A stretch of 48,876 bases of DNA. Origin: an uncultured Saprospiraceae bacterium (lineage in GTDB: Bacteria > Bacteroidota > Bacteroidia > Chitinophagales > Saprospiraceae). Both the position numbers and the translations under genes were made by a program. The stretch spans positions 1 through 48,876 of the forward strand of contig CALGJW010000062.1 in NCBI GenBank assembly GCA_937930025.1, given 5' to 3'. Under the pieces are notes generated by a model. The model did not search any database. It was not told the DNA's origin and worked only from the letters and a program-made list of their open reading frames with translations. Every line of letters starts with the position of its first letter. Positions within the stretch are counted from its first letter, which is position 1. This document shows positions 28,108 to 39,213 of the stretch, piece after piece.

Positions 28108-29442
28108 ATGGAGTTTAAAAGAGAAATATATATTGACTTACAAAAATGGAAGTCTAAAGCAAGCCGCAAGCCATTATTATTAATGGGGGCTAGGCAAATT
28201 GGGAAAACGACGGTGCTAAAGTCCTTTGGTGAAAATGAATATGAAGATTTTATTTATATCAACTTAGAAAGACAAACAGATCTTCATCAATTCTTCGAAG
28301 GCAACAAACATCCACAATCCATTTTGGATAACTTAAGCTTAATTCATGGAATAGAAATTAAACAAGGAACTTCACTAATTGTCTTAGATGAAATCCAAGT
28401 ATGTCGAGATGCAATAATCGCTTTGAAATATTTCCAAGAAGAATTGCCAGGGATTCACTTAGTTGGAGCCGGATCACTATTAGGATTAAGCATGGGAAAT
28501 GATCAATCCTTTCCAGTTGGTAAGGTTGAGTTTTTGGATATGCATCCATTATCGTTTTCAGAGTATTTGGAGGGTTCAGATAAAAATGCGCATAATGCAT
28601 ATCATCACTTTTTATCTAATAAAAATATCGAACCAGTACCTACCGCATTTTTTAATCTCTTACAAGAAGCATTTAAAGAATACATTTTGATAGGCGGGAT
28701 GCCTGAAGTGGCATCTAACTATTTAACCAACAAAAATATAAGCGATGCCCAAAATATCCAAGATCAAATATTAAGAGCCTATCAGCTTGATTTTGTAAAA
28801 TATGCTGACAAAACTACATCCACAAAAATTTTACAAACTTGGAATGCTATCCCTTCTCAATTAGCCAAAGAAAACAAAAAATTTATTTTTAAGAATATTC
28901 GATCTGGTGCTAGGGCTCGAGAATATGAAGAAGCTATTGAATGGTTGGTACAGGCAGGATTGGTTTATAAGGTGTCAAAAGTGAAAAAGATCGGCATCCC
29001 TTTAAAGGCCTATGAAGACATAACCGCCTTTAAGTTATATACCTTCGAAACAGGATTGTTAATAAGATTGGCAGGACTGGATCCTAAAACATTTCTCCAC
29101 GGAGATCAATTCTTTAAAGAATTTAAAGGATCGCTGGCGGAAAATTTTGTCAATCAATCTTTGAAAAAAATATTAGGAAGGCCGCCTTATTATTGGAGAT
29201 CGGAAGGGAAAGCAGAGATGGATTATGTAATAGAACAGCATGGAAAATGCATACCCATCGAAGTCAAATCAGGAGATGTGACCAAAGCAAAAAGTCTGGC
29301 CGTTTATAAATCGCTCTATAACCCAGCATTAAGAGTGAGAGTTTCTAACTTAAATTTAAAACTAACGGATGATCTATTGAATATTCCACTTTTTTACGCG
29401 GCTGAGTTGGATAAGTTTATTGGGAAGACTTTAGGTAATTAA
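28108..29442 (+). CDS. AAA ATPase with DUF4143-type C-terminus
   Basis: PLLLMGARQIGKTTVLKSFG, LIVLDEIQ, FSEYLEG, YYWRSEGKAEMDYVIEQHGKCIPIEVKSGD; start chosen at MEFKREI, after the repeats. Confidence 0.88.
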   Translation: MEFKREIYIDLQKWKSKASRKPLLLMGARQIGKTTVLKSFGENEYEDFIYINLERQTDLHQFFEGNKHPQSILDNLSLIHGIEIKQGTSLIVLDEIQVCRDAIIALKYFQEELPGIHLVGAGSLLGLSMGNDQSFPVGKVEFLDMHPLSFSEYLEGSDKNAHNAYHHFLSNKNIEPVPTAFFNLLQEAFKEYILIGGMPEVASNYLTNKNISDAQNIQDQILRAYQLDFVKYADKTTSTKILQTWNAIPSQLAKENKKFIFKNIRSGARAREYEEAIEWLVQAGLVYKVSKVKKIGIPLKAYEDITAFKLYTFETGLLIRLAGLDPKTFLHGDQFFKEFKGSLAENFVNQSLKKILGRPPYYWRSEGKAEMDYVIEQHGKCIPIEVKSGDVTKAKSLAVYKSLYNPALRVRVSNLNLKLTDDLLNIPLFYAAELDKFIGKTLGN

Positions 29443-29600
29443 ATTAGAATAAAGAAGACTATAAATTAAAATACTATTAAGGTTTTACGTACTAAATCCC
29501 GACTATCTAATTACATCTAAAATTCAAGTACTTCTACCCTAATTCCAGCGACCCATTCCCGCTATCTTCGCACAACTCATTTAACCAAACCAAATAACTT

Positions 29601-30146
29601 ATGACCAAAGGGAAATTCATCAACCTCGTTTTAGACTATACGAAACATTCTGAAACGCACCTAGCGCAACAGCTTTTGAATCTTGCCAGAACTCAAATTA
29701 CAAATGGAAGCAAAGGGGTGGGATATATATACTCTGCCAACTATGGTCAAACTCGAGAGATTGAAAGGGCTTATTTTGCACAAGCTTGGAATACTGGTAC
29801 AAGTGGAGATAATCAAGCAAAAATTGTTATGGCCGTCGAGCATGAATTAGGCCAACCTGCTTACCAGGATTTACAAGGAAAGGTACATGTCTTGCCAATC
29901 ACAACCATGAATGCTTATGTAAATCCTATTGCAAATTGGTCTGATGATTTACACCTCGGACTACTAAACGAAGATCTGGATAGAACGGAAAACTACCTGA
30001 AAAGCAACTGGGATGTTTTTGGCATTCAGGATCCAAACCATACTGTAAAAAAGCCATATGCTATTGGTGGGAAAATTGCCAATATGCCGCCATCCGTTAG
30101 TAATTTTGTTCAGCAATTTCTGATTGGATTGAAAGGTAAATATTAA
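29601..30146 (+). CDS. Hypothetical protein
   Basis: 181-aa ORF with coding-like composition. Confidence 0.6.
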   Translation: MTKGKFINLVLDYTKHSETHLAQQLLNLARTQITNGSKGVGYIYSANYGQTREIERAYFAQAWNTGTSGDNQAKIVMAVEHELGQPAYQDLQGKVHVLPITTMNAYVNPIANWSDDLHLGLLNEDLDRTENYLKSNWDVFGIQDPNHTVKKPYAIGGKIANMPPSVSNFVQQFLIGLKGKY

Positions 30147-30260
30147 TCCAAAACGAAAAGGGAGGTGCTTATATCTATTCCAAAAAAAGGAACCATTTCA
30201 AACTAAATTGAAATGGCTCCATTGCAAAAGGGGGGTAACAAATAAGACCTGTTTAAAATC

Positions 30261-30479
30261 TTATTCAATCATTAGTATTTTCTTTGTAGCAGTAAATCCA
30301 TCTGCCTCAATAGTCACCATGTAATAGCCAGGTGCCATTTTCTCCCCATTACTTGTTTTGTTAGGGATGGTGATTTTTTGATTACCGGCAGTAAGATTAT
30401 AATTCATGAAATTCATTTGTACTCCTAGCACATCCGTAACCTGTACATTGACCTCTGCCGCATTTAGTCAAAGAACAAT
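30261..30479 (-). pseudogene. Remnant of a T9SS C-terminal sorting domain
   Basis: LNAAEVNVQVTDVLGVQMNFMNYNLTAGNQKITIPNKTSNGEKMAPGYYMVTIEADGFTATKKILMIE with upstream in-frame stops. Confidence 0.5.
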
Positions 30480-30543
30480 ATTCTCCGCAATCTAGATTAG
30501 TTAAAGACCTAAGAATGATTCTTTGTCAGATATCTGATTCTTC

Positions 30544-31944
30544 CTACACCGTTTCCAAAATCCACTCCTTCTCAATAACCCCAGGATTCGCAGCCACCTC
30601 TTTTTTAAATGAAGCCACCGCCTGACGATCATATCGATTCAATTTGATCATTTTTCGAATGTATCGGAGCATATTTAAATAGTGCTGTTGATGATAGCCA
30701 ATCACTTTTTTCTTTCTTAATAATAAAATTCGGAAGCTAGTCAATAAATTATCTAGGGCATCGATTTCACCCGTTTCAAAATACATTTTTAAGAGCATCA
30801 CTCGACTATCTAAGTTCAGCAATAAATCACTGTCGTCAATTTGAGCTAGCATAGGCATGGCTTTTTTGAATTCTTTCTTTGTAAAATAAAGCCGGGCTAA
30901 ATTATAATTCCGATTGGATTCGCGATGCGCTGCCGCTATTAAAGTCGCATATTTATGAATAAAATTTTCTACCCAGTCAAATTCTTTGAGCTTTAGGCCT
31001 AGGGCCACAATATTTTTATAGGCATAACGACTCAGTTGTCCATCTGATATCAAAGTCTCAGTGGCCAGGCCAGTTTGATAGAGATCGAATGCTTCTCGGA
31101 TATATCTTTCTTGTCCAGAGTTCAACTGCTTAATACAATAATTAATGGCCAGGAGTAAAAATTCCCTGCGTTCATCTATGGAGATTAATAATTCTTTGTT
31201 GGCTAAAGCGTTTCTAAGAGATTGGAAATCAGATTCTGTTCCCGCCGTTAAGGACTGGTAGCAATAATAATATAAGGCGATCACTGGATTTTCAATAATG
31301 ATGCTATTGGATTGAATGTATTCTAAAAGTAAGGGTAAAAAACTGGCGTCATAATCTGCATTGTAAACGGCGCGATGCGATTCCTGCATACAGGCAATTC
31401 TCAATTTACTGGCGATTAAATAAATATCCAAAGCGCCGGACACTTTAGCTAAGTTGTTTTTTGCGCCTCTTTCCTTCGACTCAATAGACTTGAATTTTTC
31501 CAATTCCAATTGATATTCCAAATGATAAAATGTTCTATCCTTTGGCAATTTTGACAAATCTTTTTCCGCTCGAAGGAATAAATGGGAAAGCGATTGAGCT
31601 AATTTTTTTTCCCTAAATATTGGTGCTAATTCTAGATCCGCCAATAGGGGCCTGTGCACATATGCGCGTTCGGATAGCATCCTTTCAATAAGCGAAATTA
31701 ATTGAGATTGGGCATGACGCCACTTAAGTCCATCAAATTTTTCTTCTGGAAATACTTGTCCAAATCCAATTTCTACAGAGGGTAATTGCTTGTTACGACC
31801 TTTTGTTGAGGCAACTAACCATCCCCAAAGTAGGTTATTAGTCGAATTCTGGTTAAAAAATGGACTATTTACCAGCTTTGTCATTGCTCTTTTTTCTAAT
31901 CCATCTAGGGATGAAAACAATTTATATAGCTTATTATCAATCAT
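30544..31944 (-). CDS. Conserved Bacteroidota-type hypothetical, helical-repeat-like
   Basis: 466-aa ORF with TPR-like helical pattern. Confidence 0.7.
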   Translation of the reverse strand: MIDNKLYKLFSSLDGLEKRAMTKLVNSPFFNQNSTNNLLWGWLVASTKGRNKQLPSVEIGFGQVFPEEKFDGLKWRHAQSQLISLIERMLSERAYVHRPLLADLELAPIFREKKLAQSLSHLFLRAEKDLSKLPKDRTFYHLEYQLELEKFKSIESKERGAKNNLAKVSGALDIYLIASKLRIACMQESHRAVYNADYDASFLPLLLEYIQSNSIIIENPVIALYYYCYQSLTAGTESDFQSLRNALANKELLISIDERREFLLLAINYCIKQLNSGQERYIREAFDLYQTGLATETLISDGQLSRYAYKNIVALGLKLKEFDWVENFIHKYATLIAAAHRESNRNYNLARLYFTKKEFKKAMPMLAQIDDSDLLLNLDSRVMLLKMYFETGEIDALDNLLTSFRILLLRKKKVIGYHQQHYLNMLRYIRKMIKLNRYDRQAVASFKKEVAANPGVIEKEWILETV

Positions 31945-32118
31945 TTATAATTTAATAACTGCATTTTACATACGGACAAATGTACTATTTTGTAATGGCT
32001 CTAAGGGTAGAATAGCGGCAAATTTGTAATAGAAGTAGACCAAGCCGAGCAATTGACGGTGCAAGGAATATTTCTAATTCAAGTTGAACCTTAATTAATT
32101 TACTTAAATTATGTTCCT

Positions 32119-35100
32119 ATGAAAGCCTTACGCATCATATATATAGTAGCAATCATTTTTTTTCTTTTCAATAACCCACTGTTGAAAGCCCAAGGTTGGC
32201 AGCAGGCTTATCCAGAATTTGGCGTGAATACTCCAAGTTCTAATATCTCTTATACTTCGAAGAATATATTACCGCAAACCAATGGCAATTTTATTGTGCT
32301 GATAGCAAATGGTTTTAATAGTCAATTAGTAGAGGAATATTATATAATAGAAGTGGATGATCAAGGAAACAAGCTTCGCCAAAAAGCACTTGGAGTAAAT
32401 GGCGCAGGCAATGATGCTAGAGTGCTACTTCAAATGGCGAATGGTAATTTTGCTATCGCTTCAAATATTGGAACACTTCCAGGGGGAAATTATGTAGAGC
32501 CTTCTATTCATATTTCCATTTTGGATGTTAATTTTAATTTGGTTACTGAAAATATTATTCCTCCGTCTCTTGACTATATAGGGGTCACAGAATTTATAGA
32601 AATTCCTGGTGGTGGTTTTTGGATGTTTGGCTTCGGAAATTTTGCCACTGGTTCCAGCTTTTTGAGAAAACTGGATGCCACAGGTAACCTCGTAGGAAAT
32701 CAAATAACGGATCAATTAGGATCGGTAATTGGGAGACAACTAATTCCTGAATCAGGAGGTGGGGTTAGTGTTTTAAGTTATGAAAGAATTAATGGGGGTT
32801 TTGACTATTCTACTTTAATTAATGAATATGACAGCAATGGAAATTTTGTTAGTCAGCTAATTTTTGATCACAATAATGGCCAATTAATTCCAGTGGAAAT
32901 GGATCGCACCTCAGATGGTGGATTTATCCTGGCTGGTCGTAATATTGATAATAAGTCAGTATTACTTAAATTGGATCAAAATAAAATTGAAGAATGGCGC
33001 AAAGAATTTGATCCACCTAATTTTCTTGCATTTGTTGGTATTAAATCCTTACCAAATAGTCAGGGATACAGAATTAGTTTCTACGAACAAAATTCTCCGA
33101 TTTCTAATTCAGGATTAATAGAAACAGACATCAATGGCAATTGGGTTTACAAAAAATCCTATTATCAAAATATTCATAACTCACCACAGGAACTAATATT
33201 GTTACCTGACGGCGGAACCCTCCTATCTGGATATAGAGATTTAAATGCTAGTATTTATTTCAGTAGTGGAAATATACCCTATTTGATTCGCACAGATGCT
33301 TTAGGTTTCACTTTTGATAGTGGGGTGTCTGGTTTAGTAGAAACTGACATGGATGCCGATTGCATTGCAGATAATTTGGATAACATTCCCGGTAGAATTG
33401 TTGGTGCATATGATAATGGATTTTTAGTAAACTCCGCGACTGTGGATTCAGCGGGAGATTACCTATTGAGCATTTCCCCTGGAGATTACAAACTTGCTGT
33501 CCGACTACCCAATGACTTATGGAGTTCTTGTCAGGATTCTGTGGATATTACAGTCTCCGCGTCAGATACATTAGAAGATTTGGATTTCGTGTTAGCCTAT
33601 AATCCAGAGCCATTGGATAGTATATTTGGTTATGTATTTGAAGACTATGACGGAGATTGCATTCAAGACAGTTTTGAAACCATAGGCCATGCCGGTTGGG
33701 TTGTAAATCTTGAAATATCTGAAGATGGTGTCAGCACTACTTATTTAGACACCACAGATATAAATGGGTATTATTCTTTTACAGATTTCATGGGAGCAAC
33801 CAATGCGGCAGGAGCTTTCCTATTTTTCGAACAGCCAATTGGAACGGGTTTGAATTGTGCCTATTCTTGCTGGCAAGAACTCAACTTAGATTTAATTCCC
33901 AACACCGCCATTAATTTTAATAATGGAGTGACCTGCGATACCCTTCCGTTTTGTCCAATTATGCATGTATCGATGGGGACAAATCAAATTCGTCCATGTA
34001 TAGACGGCAACTACCAAGTTTATTACCAAAACATTGGAGGAGACACAGCCAATGATGCTTATCTCGAAGTTACTATTGATTCAGCCTTAACGATAATAGA
34101 CGCATCGATTCCTTGGACTAGTCAACAAGGTAATTTGCTAACATTTGATGTGGGAGACTTGCTTTCCAATCAATCAGGTTCTATTCAAATTAATTTTGAA
34201 ACACCCTGTAATGATCCCGCTGGAACAACCTATTGTAGCTCAGTACATGCCTATCCAGATTCAACCTGCGTTCCTCCGGGTACTAACTGGGATGGCTCTG
34301 AAATTGAGCTGATGGGAGAATGCCTTGGAGACAGTATCAAATTTACCATAACCAATGTGGGCACCGGAAATATGTCCTCCATGTTGGATTATGTTATCAT
34401 CGAAGACAACGTTCTTCTTTTTGCCCAACCAGGAGAATTTATTTTGGAAGCCGGTGAGTTCATGGAAGTTACTTTAGAGAACAATGCTGACTTCTATCGA
34501 ATGATTGCCATGCAACCAGAAGGATTCCCAGGATTAGCAACTCCGATTTCTTGGGTAGAAGGTTGCGGAACGGCTGATCCAACCATGGGATTTACCAATC
34601 AATATCCACTAGGGGATGAAGATCCTTGGTTAGATATATTATGTCTCGAATCTGTGAACTCTTATGACCCTAATGACAAGCAAGGGTTTCCAAGAGGAGT
34701 AGACGAAGAAAACTATATTGATCAAAACGAGCCAATAGAATATCATATCCGTTTTCAAAATACTGGAACCGCCGAAGCTTTGTATGTAGAAATACGGGAC
34801 ACCCTTGCTACCCAATGGCTAGATCCAACAACCCTACGGCCAGGTGCGAGTAGCCATCATTATACTTGGGATATTGAAGGAAATGGAATTGTAGTATTTA
34901 AATTTCTAAATATTAATCTTCCAGATAGCACAAGCAACCCGGAAGGTTCCAATGGATTCGTGACTTTCAAAATACAGCAACGATCAGACAATCCTATTGG
35001 GACAGAAATTCGAAACACGGCTGCCATTTATTTTGACAACAATCCGCCGATCATTACCAACGAAACATTGCATACTATCGGAGAAGAGTATTTAATATTT

Positions 35101-35379
35101 GTGAAGACTTATAGTCCAACAGAAGTGTTTGCAAATAATATTCAACTCAATCCAAATCCTGCAACGGATATCGTGCAAATTGATTTAGAGGATATGATTG
35201 TTGAAGAAGAGTTATCAATTTCAATCTATGATATTTTTGGTCGGGTTATGCTAAGTAGAACCTTCGGTGAAAAGGGTAGTTATATGCTGGATGTCAAATC
35301 TGTTACTTCAGGAACTTATTTTTATAGGATCTTTGATGGGAAGCAGGTTATTGGTACGGGTAAGTTGGTGAAAATATAA
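32119..35379 (+). CDS. Large secreted T9SS protein
   Basis: Signal peptide; SYDPNDKQGFPRGVDEENYIDQNEPIEYHIRFQNTGTAEALYVEIRDTL conserved domain; C-terminal LNPNPATDIVQID...GTYFYRIFDGKQVIGTGKLVKI. Confidence 0.87.
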   Translation: MKALRIIYIVAIIFFLFNNPLLKAQGWQQAYPEFGVNTPSSNISYTSKNILPQTNGNFIVLIANGFNSQLVEEYYIIEVDDQGNKLRQKALGVNGAGNDARVLLQMANGNFAIASNIGTLPGGNYVEPSIHISILDVNFNLVTENIIPPSLDYIGVTEFIEIPGGGFWMFGFGNFATGSSFLRKLDATGNLVGNQITDQLGSVIGRQLIPESGGGVSVLSYERINGGFDYSTLINEYDSNGNFVSQLIFDHNNGQLIPVEMDRTSDGGFILAGRNIDNKSVLLKLDQNKIEEWRKEFDPPNFLAFVGIKSLPNSQGYRISFYEQNSPISNSGLIETDINGNWVYKKSYYQNIHNSPQELILLPDGGTLLSGYRDLNASIYFSSGNIPYLIRTDALGFTFDSGVSGLVETDMDADCIADNLDNIPGRIVGAYDNGFLVNSATVDSAGDYLLSISPGDYKLAVRLPNDLWSSCQDSVDITVSASDTLEDLDFVLAYNPEPLDSIFGYVFEDYDGDCIQDSFETIGHAGWVVNLEISEDGVSTTYLDTTDINGYYSFTDFMGATNAAGAFLFFEQPIGTGLNCAYSCWQELNLDLIPNTAINFNNGVTCDTLPFCPIMHVSMGTNQIRPCIDGNYQVYYQNIGGDTANDAYLEVTIDSALTIIDASIPWTSQQGNLLTFDVGDLLSNQSGSIQINFETPCNDPAGTTYCSSVHAYPDSTCVPPGTNWDGSEIELMGECLGDSIKFTITNVGTGNMSSMLDYVIIEDNVLLFAQPGEFILEAGEFMEVTLENNADFYRMIAMQPEGFPGLATPISWVEGCGTADPTMGFTNQYPLGDEDPWLDILCLESVNSYDPNDKQGFPRGVDEENYIDQNEPIEYHIRFQNTGTAEALYVEIRDTLATQWLDPTTLRPGASSHHYTWDIEGNGIVVFKFLNINLPDSTSNPEGSNGFVTFKIQQRSDNPIGTEIRNTAAIYFDNNPPIITNETLHTIGEEYLIFVKTYSPTEVFANNIQLNPNPATDIVQIDLEDMIVEEELSISIYDIFGRVMLSRTFGEKGSYMLDVKSVTSGTYFYRIFDGKQVIGTGKLVKI

Positions 35380-35501
35380 AGTAAGTTTTCGGTGAGTAAA
35401 ATAAAAGTGGTTAGCGTAGCTAGTCACTTTTATTTTTTGCTCAATAGCCAAATTAAATACACATTTGATATAATAATTAATGTGTATTTTCATCAAATTA
35501 T

Positions 35502-36974
35502 ATGTTTAAGAAAAGTGCTATAATCATAATACTTTGTCAGTTCGCCTCCTTACTTTGCTATGGGCAAAATTCTTATGCGTCTCAATGGGTATTAGATAAG
35601 TCTATTCATCTTGATTTTAGAGGTGATTCGCTTATTCTAGATAAGTTTCCTGTGCAGAATTTTGGATCAGGCGATTTTTGCAATTCCATTTGTAACGAAG
35701 TTGGAGATCTATTATTTTATTCCGGTGGCTGCAATATTATTGATAGTGAACACGAACTTATGATCAATGGTGATAGCATTAACTCAGAATATGCTTTTAT
35801 AGATTTTTGCAATGAAGGTGATTATCCATTTCCGCAATCAAATTTGATTCTACCATACCCGCTTAGTGATAGTTTATATTATTACTTTAATTTGGACATA
35901 AATATTTTAGATAATACGTTTCCAGCCCCTTTAAATTTGTTATATCATATCATAGATATTTCAAAAAACAATGGTAAAGGAGAGGTTATTTTAAAAAATG
36001 CAACTGCAATTTCCGATTCATTGAGTAGAGGTTATTTACAAGCAGTTCGTCATTCTAATAATATCGATTGGTGGATTGTTGCACCAAAGTTAAAATCAAA
36101 TTGTTATTATATAACCTTATTTACTTCCAGCGGTTTAGAAGAACCAGTTTTGCAATGTATTGGGGAGGAATGGAGTTTCAGTGATGGTGGTGGGCAAGCA
36201 GTTTTCTCACCCGATCGCACTAAGTACGCTAGAATAGAAGCCGGAAACGGATGGTATTTATTTGATTTCGACAACGAGAATGGAATTCTTTCCAATGAGA
36301 TTCAATTATCCAATAGCGAGATAGAGAACTATTTTAGAGGGGTTGCATTTTCTCCGAACTCAAGATTTTTATATGTTACCGGACGTTTAGACCTATTTCA
36401 ATTTGATTTAGAATCTACTAACATCAAGAACAGTAAATTATTAGTTGGGCAACTTGATCCTAGTAATGTTCCTTCAGGAGCCGGTTCATTATCACTACAA
36501 CAACTTGCGCCGGATAACAGAATTTATATCTCCAGTCCAGGTTCGCATAAATATTTAAGTATTGTTGAAAACCCTAATTGCCTTGGAGTACATTGCGACT
36601 TTAAACCATGGGCAATAGAATTACCTGCTAAAAACTATGGAGGAATTCCTAATATGCCGCATTTTGGCAATGTTGTGAATAATACGCCTTGCGATACTAT
36701 GGTATCTAACAACAATGAAGTGAGAATTCTAAATAAGATTTGGGCTTACCCTAATCCTTCAAGCGGTTCATTTTTCATTAATTCTGAAACCGCGATGAGT
36801 AATGTCAATTTAAAAATTTATTCGCTACAAGGAGTTTTGTTGTATAAAGATTTTATCAAATATTTCGACAAAGAACAATTATTTTTTGACAGTATGCCAG
36901 GCACTTACATCTTGAAAATTGAAGATAACCATCAAGTGCTTTTTCAAAAAATCTTAATAAATCGCGATAATTAA
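35502..36974 (+). CDS. Secreted T9SS protein
   Basis: Signal peptide; beta-propeller-like body; C-terminal AYPNPSSGSFFIN...GTYILKIEDNHQVLFQKILI. Confidence 0.8.
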   Translation: MFKKSAIIIILCQFASLLCYGQNSYASQWVLDKSIHLDFRGDSLILDKFPVQNFGSGDFCNSICNEVGDLLFYSGGCNIIDSEHELMINGDSINSEYAFIDFCNEGDYPFPQSNLILPYPLSDSLYYYFNLDINILDNTFPAPLNLLYHIIDISKNNGKGEVILKNATAISDSLSRGYLQAVRHSNNIDWWIVAPKLKSNCYYITLFTSSGLEEPVLQCIGEEWSFSDGGGQAVFSPDRTKYARIEAGNGWYLFDFDNENGILSNEIQLSNSEIENYFRGVAFSPNSRFLYVTGRLDLFQFDLESTNIKNSKLLVGQLDPSNVPSGAGSLSLQQLAPDNRIYISSPGSHKYLSIVENPNCLGVHCDFKPWAIELPAKNYGGIPNMPHFGNVVNNTPCDTMVSNNNEVRILNKIWAYPNPSSGSFFINSETAMSNVNLKIYSLQGVLLYKDFIKYFDKEQLFFDSMPGTYILKIEDNHQVLFQKILINRDN

Positions 36975-37200
36975 AATCTTACCAATTTAGCGTCGCCCAC
37001 CTTCCGATATGCCAAACTGTTTTGAGGACAAGGATAATAGTTTAAAAATTCCAAATTGAGAATTGGATAATTCTAAAAGACAAAATGCTTTACAAATGGA
37101 TTCGAAATTTAAATCCAACTAGGGAGGCCACCTAAAAGGATATATTCAAGAGACTTTAGAAATGGTGGACAAGGAGCTAGTCAATAAACAAAATACAATT

Positions 37201-38790
37201 TCACTGCTCCTCACCAATCAAAATAACCTCAGAACCAACAATCTCCCCATCTAGCCTCCAACTCAAATAATATTGACCAGGGCTAAACGAACCGACTGGC
37301 AACACATAATTAGTATTTCCATAATTGCAGGAATAACTTTTCAGCAACTTGCCACTTAAATCAAACAACAGGAATTCGCTTTTATTTTTAACCTCAAAAT
37401 CCGGTAGATAAACATTGATAGACTCGGTTGTTGGATTCGGATAAACACTAAGATGAAAGTTGGAGATATTTTGTTCATTGATTGCGTCAATTAAATGACA
37501 GCCCGGAACATGACAACCATACTCGTCTACTTTGGCGACCCATGCTTGCTGCGGATAAATATCACTTTCCCAGGCCTCTCCAGCTATTAGAATACTTCCG
37601 TCTGGTGTTTCTGCGATATCATAAACTGTGTGGAAATAGGGACTGCGCAATTCAAGTTCTTCCTCTGTTTCGTAATGCAAAACTTTGCGTGTCCAAAGGG
37701 AGTCTCCAGTCAAAGATATTTTGCCAATATAGCCAAGAACTTCTCCAAGTTGATTTGGACCTTCCACATATATCGGTCCACTTGCTAAGTATCCTGAGTT
37801 ATCCTCACATTTATGAAGGGTAGAAAAAAATTCGTAGCCGGTTACTAAATCAGTAGGATCCATTACGCATTGCCAAACAATATCAAGATTTTGATTCAAC
37901 TCGGTAACTAGATATTTACTACTATGAATTACCGAGGAAGATGAATTAATTATTACTTCATCTCCAACTGCATGAGAAATTACTAAATTACCATTGTCAG
38001 CAACCACTATGTTTGATACGCCATTTGACAATTCCGATCCATTGTAAACCCATTCCCAAAGTTTGTTTCCAATGGAATCTATACCTACTAAAAGCGATTT
38101 TGACCGATGTCCTATGTTCTCTGGCACCCCTATAGTTCTTATGCCACCTAATACTAAAATATCTCCCCAACTTGAAATACTGGCAACCCGACCCCAATCT
38201 TGGGTAGGAATAAATTTATTATATAAGAGATTTCCTGTTGTATCAATAATTTGTATTGACATATTTTCAGCTTGCCCACTTTTCCTTAATCTGTTCGCTA
38301 AGTAAAATTTGTTATTGTGAAATGTCATGGCCTTATTTTGAAAATAATCCACTTCTTCGAAATAAGGGTAATATTTTTCCCACAAAATTTCTCCAGTAAA
38401 ATTAGTCTTTAGAAGGCAAGGGGTAGTGGTAGAAATATTTGGTAATTCAATACTGCCATTCAAATAGATGTCGCCAAACAAGATTTCAGGATTTACATCA
38501 AAAAACTCTCTTTTTGAAATAGTATCTCCCTTTGAAAATCCAGAAATTAAATCTCCATTATAATTGTATTTCATGAAGCCCAAACTTGCTTTGTAAGGAG
38601 GGAGAGTATCTGCAAGAACTGTTGATATATAAAAAACCGAATCTGAAGTAATTAATTCGATATGCAAAGCCGCTTCAAGATTATACCGAGTTCTATTATT
38701 GAAATTTTGCGAACAGACTTGTCCACAAAAAAAAAGCAAAAGTAATATTGGAATAAAATATTTCATAAAAAGGGGAGGAGCAAAGCTCAA
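37201..38790 (-). CDS. Secreted T9SS protein
   Basis: MKYFIPILLLLFFCGQVCSQ signal; C-terminal SVYPNPTTESINVYLP...; ends in TGA (standard code). Confidence 0.82.
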   Translation of the reverse strand: MSFAPPLFMKYFIPILLLLFFCGQVCSQNFNNRTRYNLEAALHIELITSDSVFYISTVLADTLPPYKASLGFMKYNYNGDLISGFSKGDTISKREFFDVNPEILFGDIYLNGSIELPNISTTTPCLLKTNFTGEILWEKYYPYFEEVDYFQNKAMTFHNNKFYLANRLRKSGQAENMSIQIIDTTGNLLYNKFIPTQDWGRVASISSWGDILVLGGIRTIGVPENIGHRSKSLLVGIDSIGNKLWEWVYNGSELSNGVSNIVVADNGNLVISHAVGDEVIINSSSSVIHSSKYLVTELNQNLDIVWQCVMDPTDLVTGYEFFSTLHKCEDNSGYLASGPIYVEGPNQLGEVLGYIGKISLTGDSLWTRKVLHYETEEELELRSPYFHTVYDIAETPDGSILIAGEAWESDIYPQQAWVAKVDEYGCHVPGCHLIDAINEQNISNFHLSVYPNPTTESINVYLPDFEVKNKSEFLLFDLSGKLLKSYSCNYGNTNYVLPVGSFSPGQYYLSWRLDGEIVGSEVILIGEEQ

Positions 38791-38948
38791 TTCACACTAA
38801 ATTTACAAAATATCTAACAAAGTAGAAATGAGCTTCCCATATTCTGCAAATAAACCCACTAAAGATACTTGTAGAACATCAATTTGTTGAGACTGATAAT
38901 CGGGAAGACAGGATTTACTCCATGAATCCTAATTACTTCCAACGCTGG

Positions 38949-39076
38949 AAATAAAAATTAGAAGTACGCACTGGCGTGCTTTTTTTTAGTCGATTCATTT
39001 TCCTTTGAGCAAGCTCAGATAAAAATGCTTCGACTAAAAAAAGACCAAGCGAGGCTTGGTCCTTCTAATTTTTACT
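38949..39076. repeat. Nested palindromic element
   Basis: Outer arms AAAAATTAGAAG/CTTCTAATTTTT, inner arms TTTTTTTTAGTCGA/TCGACTAAAAAAA, hairpins GCACTGGCGTGC and GACCAAGCGAGGCTTGGTC, core TTGAGCAAGCTCAGA. Confidence 0.7.
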
Positions 39077-39079
39077 TGT

Positions 39080-39121
39080 CGGGAAGACAGGATTTGAACC
39101 TGCGACCTCACGCCCCCCAGG
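39080..39121 (-). pseudogene. tRNA 3' fragment (tRNA-Pro-like), probable att site
   Basis: Minus strand GGGGGGCGTGAGGTCGCAGGTTCAAATCCTGTCTTCCCG with T-arm and 3' acceptor only; adjacent to an integrase gene. Confidence 0.65.
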
Positions 39122-39213
39122 CGAAAAAGTATTGATTTTCAAATATTTATGGGTATGAATTTCATATAGATACAAATAGTAAAATATTTTATTTATATAA
39201 ATTTTGGAAACCG

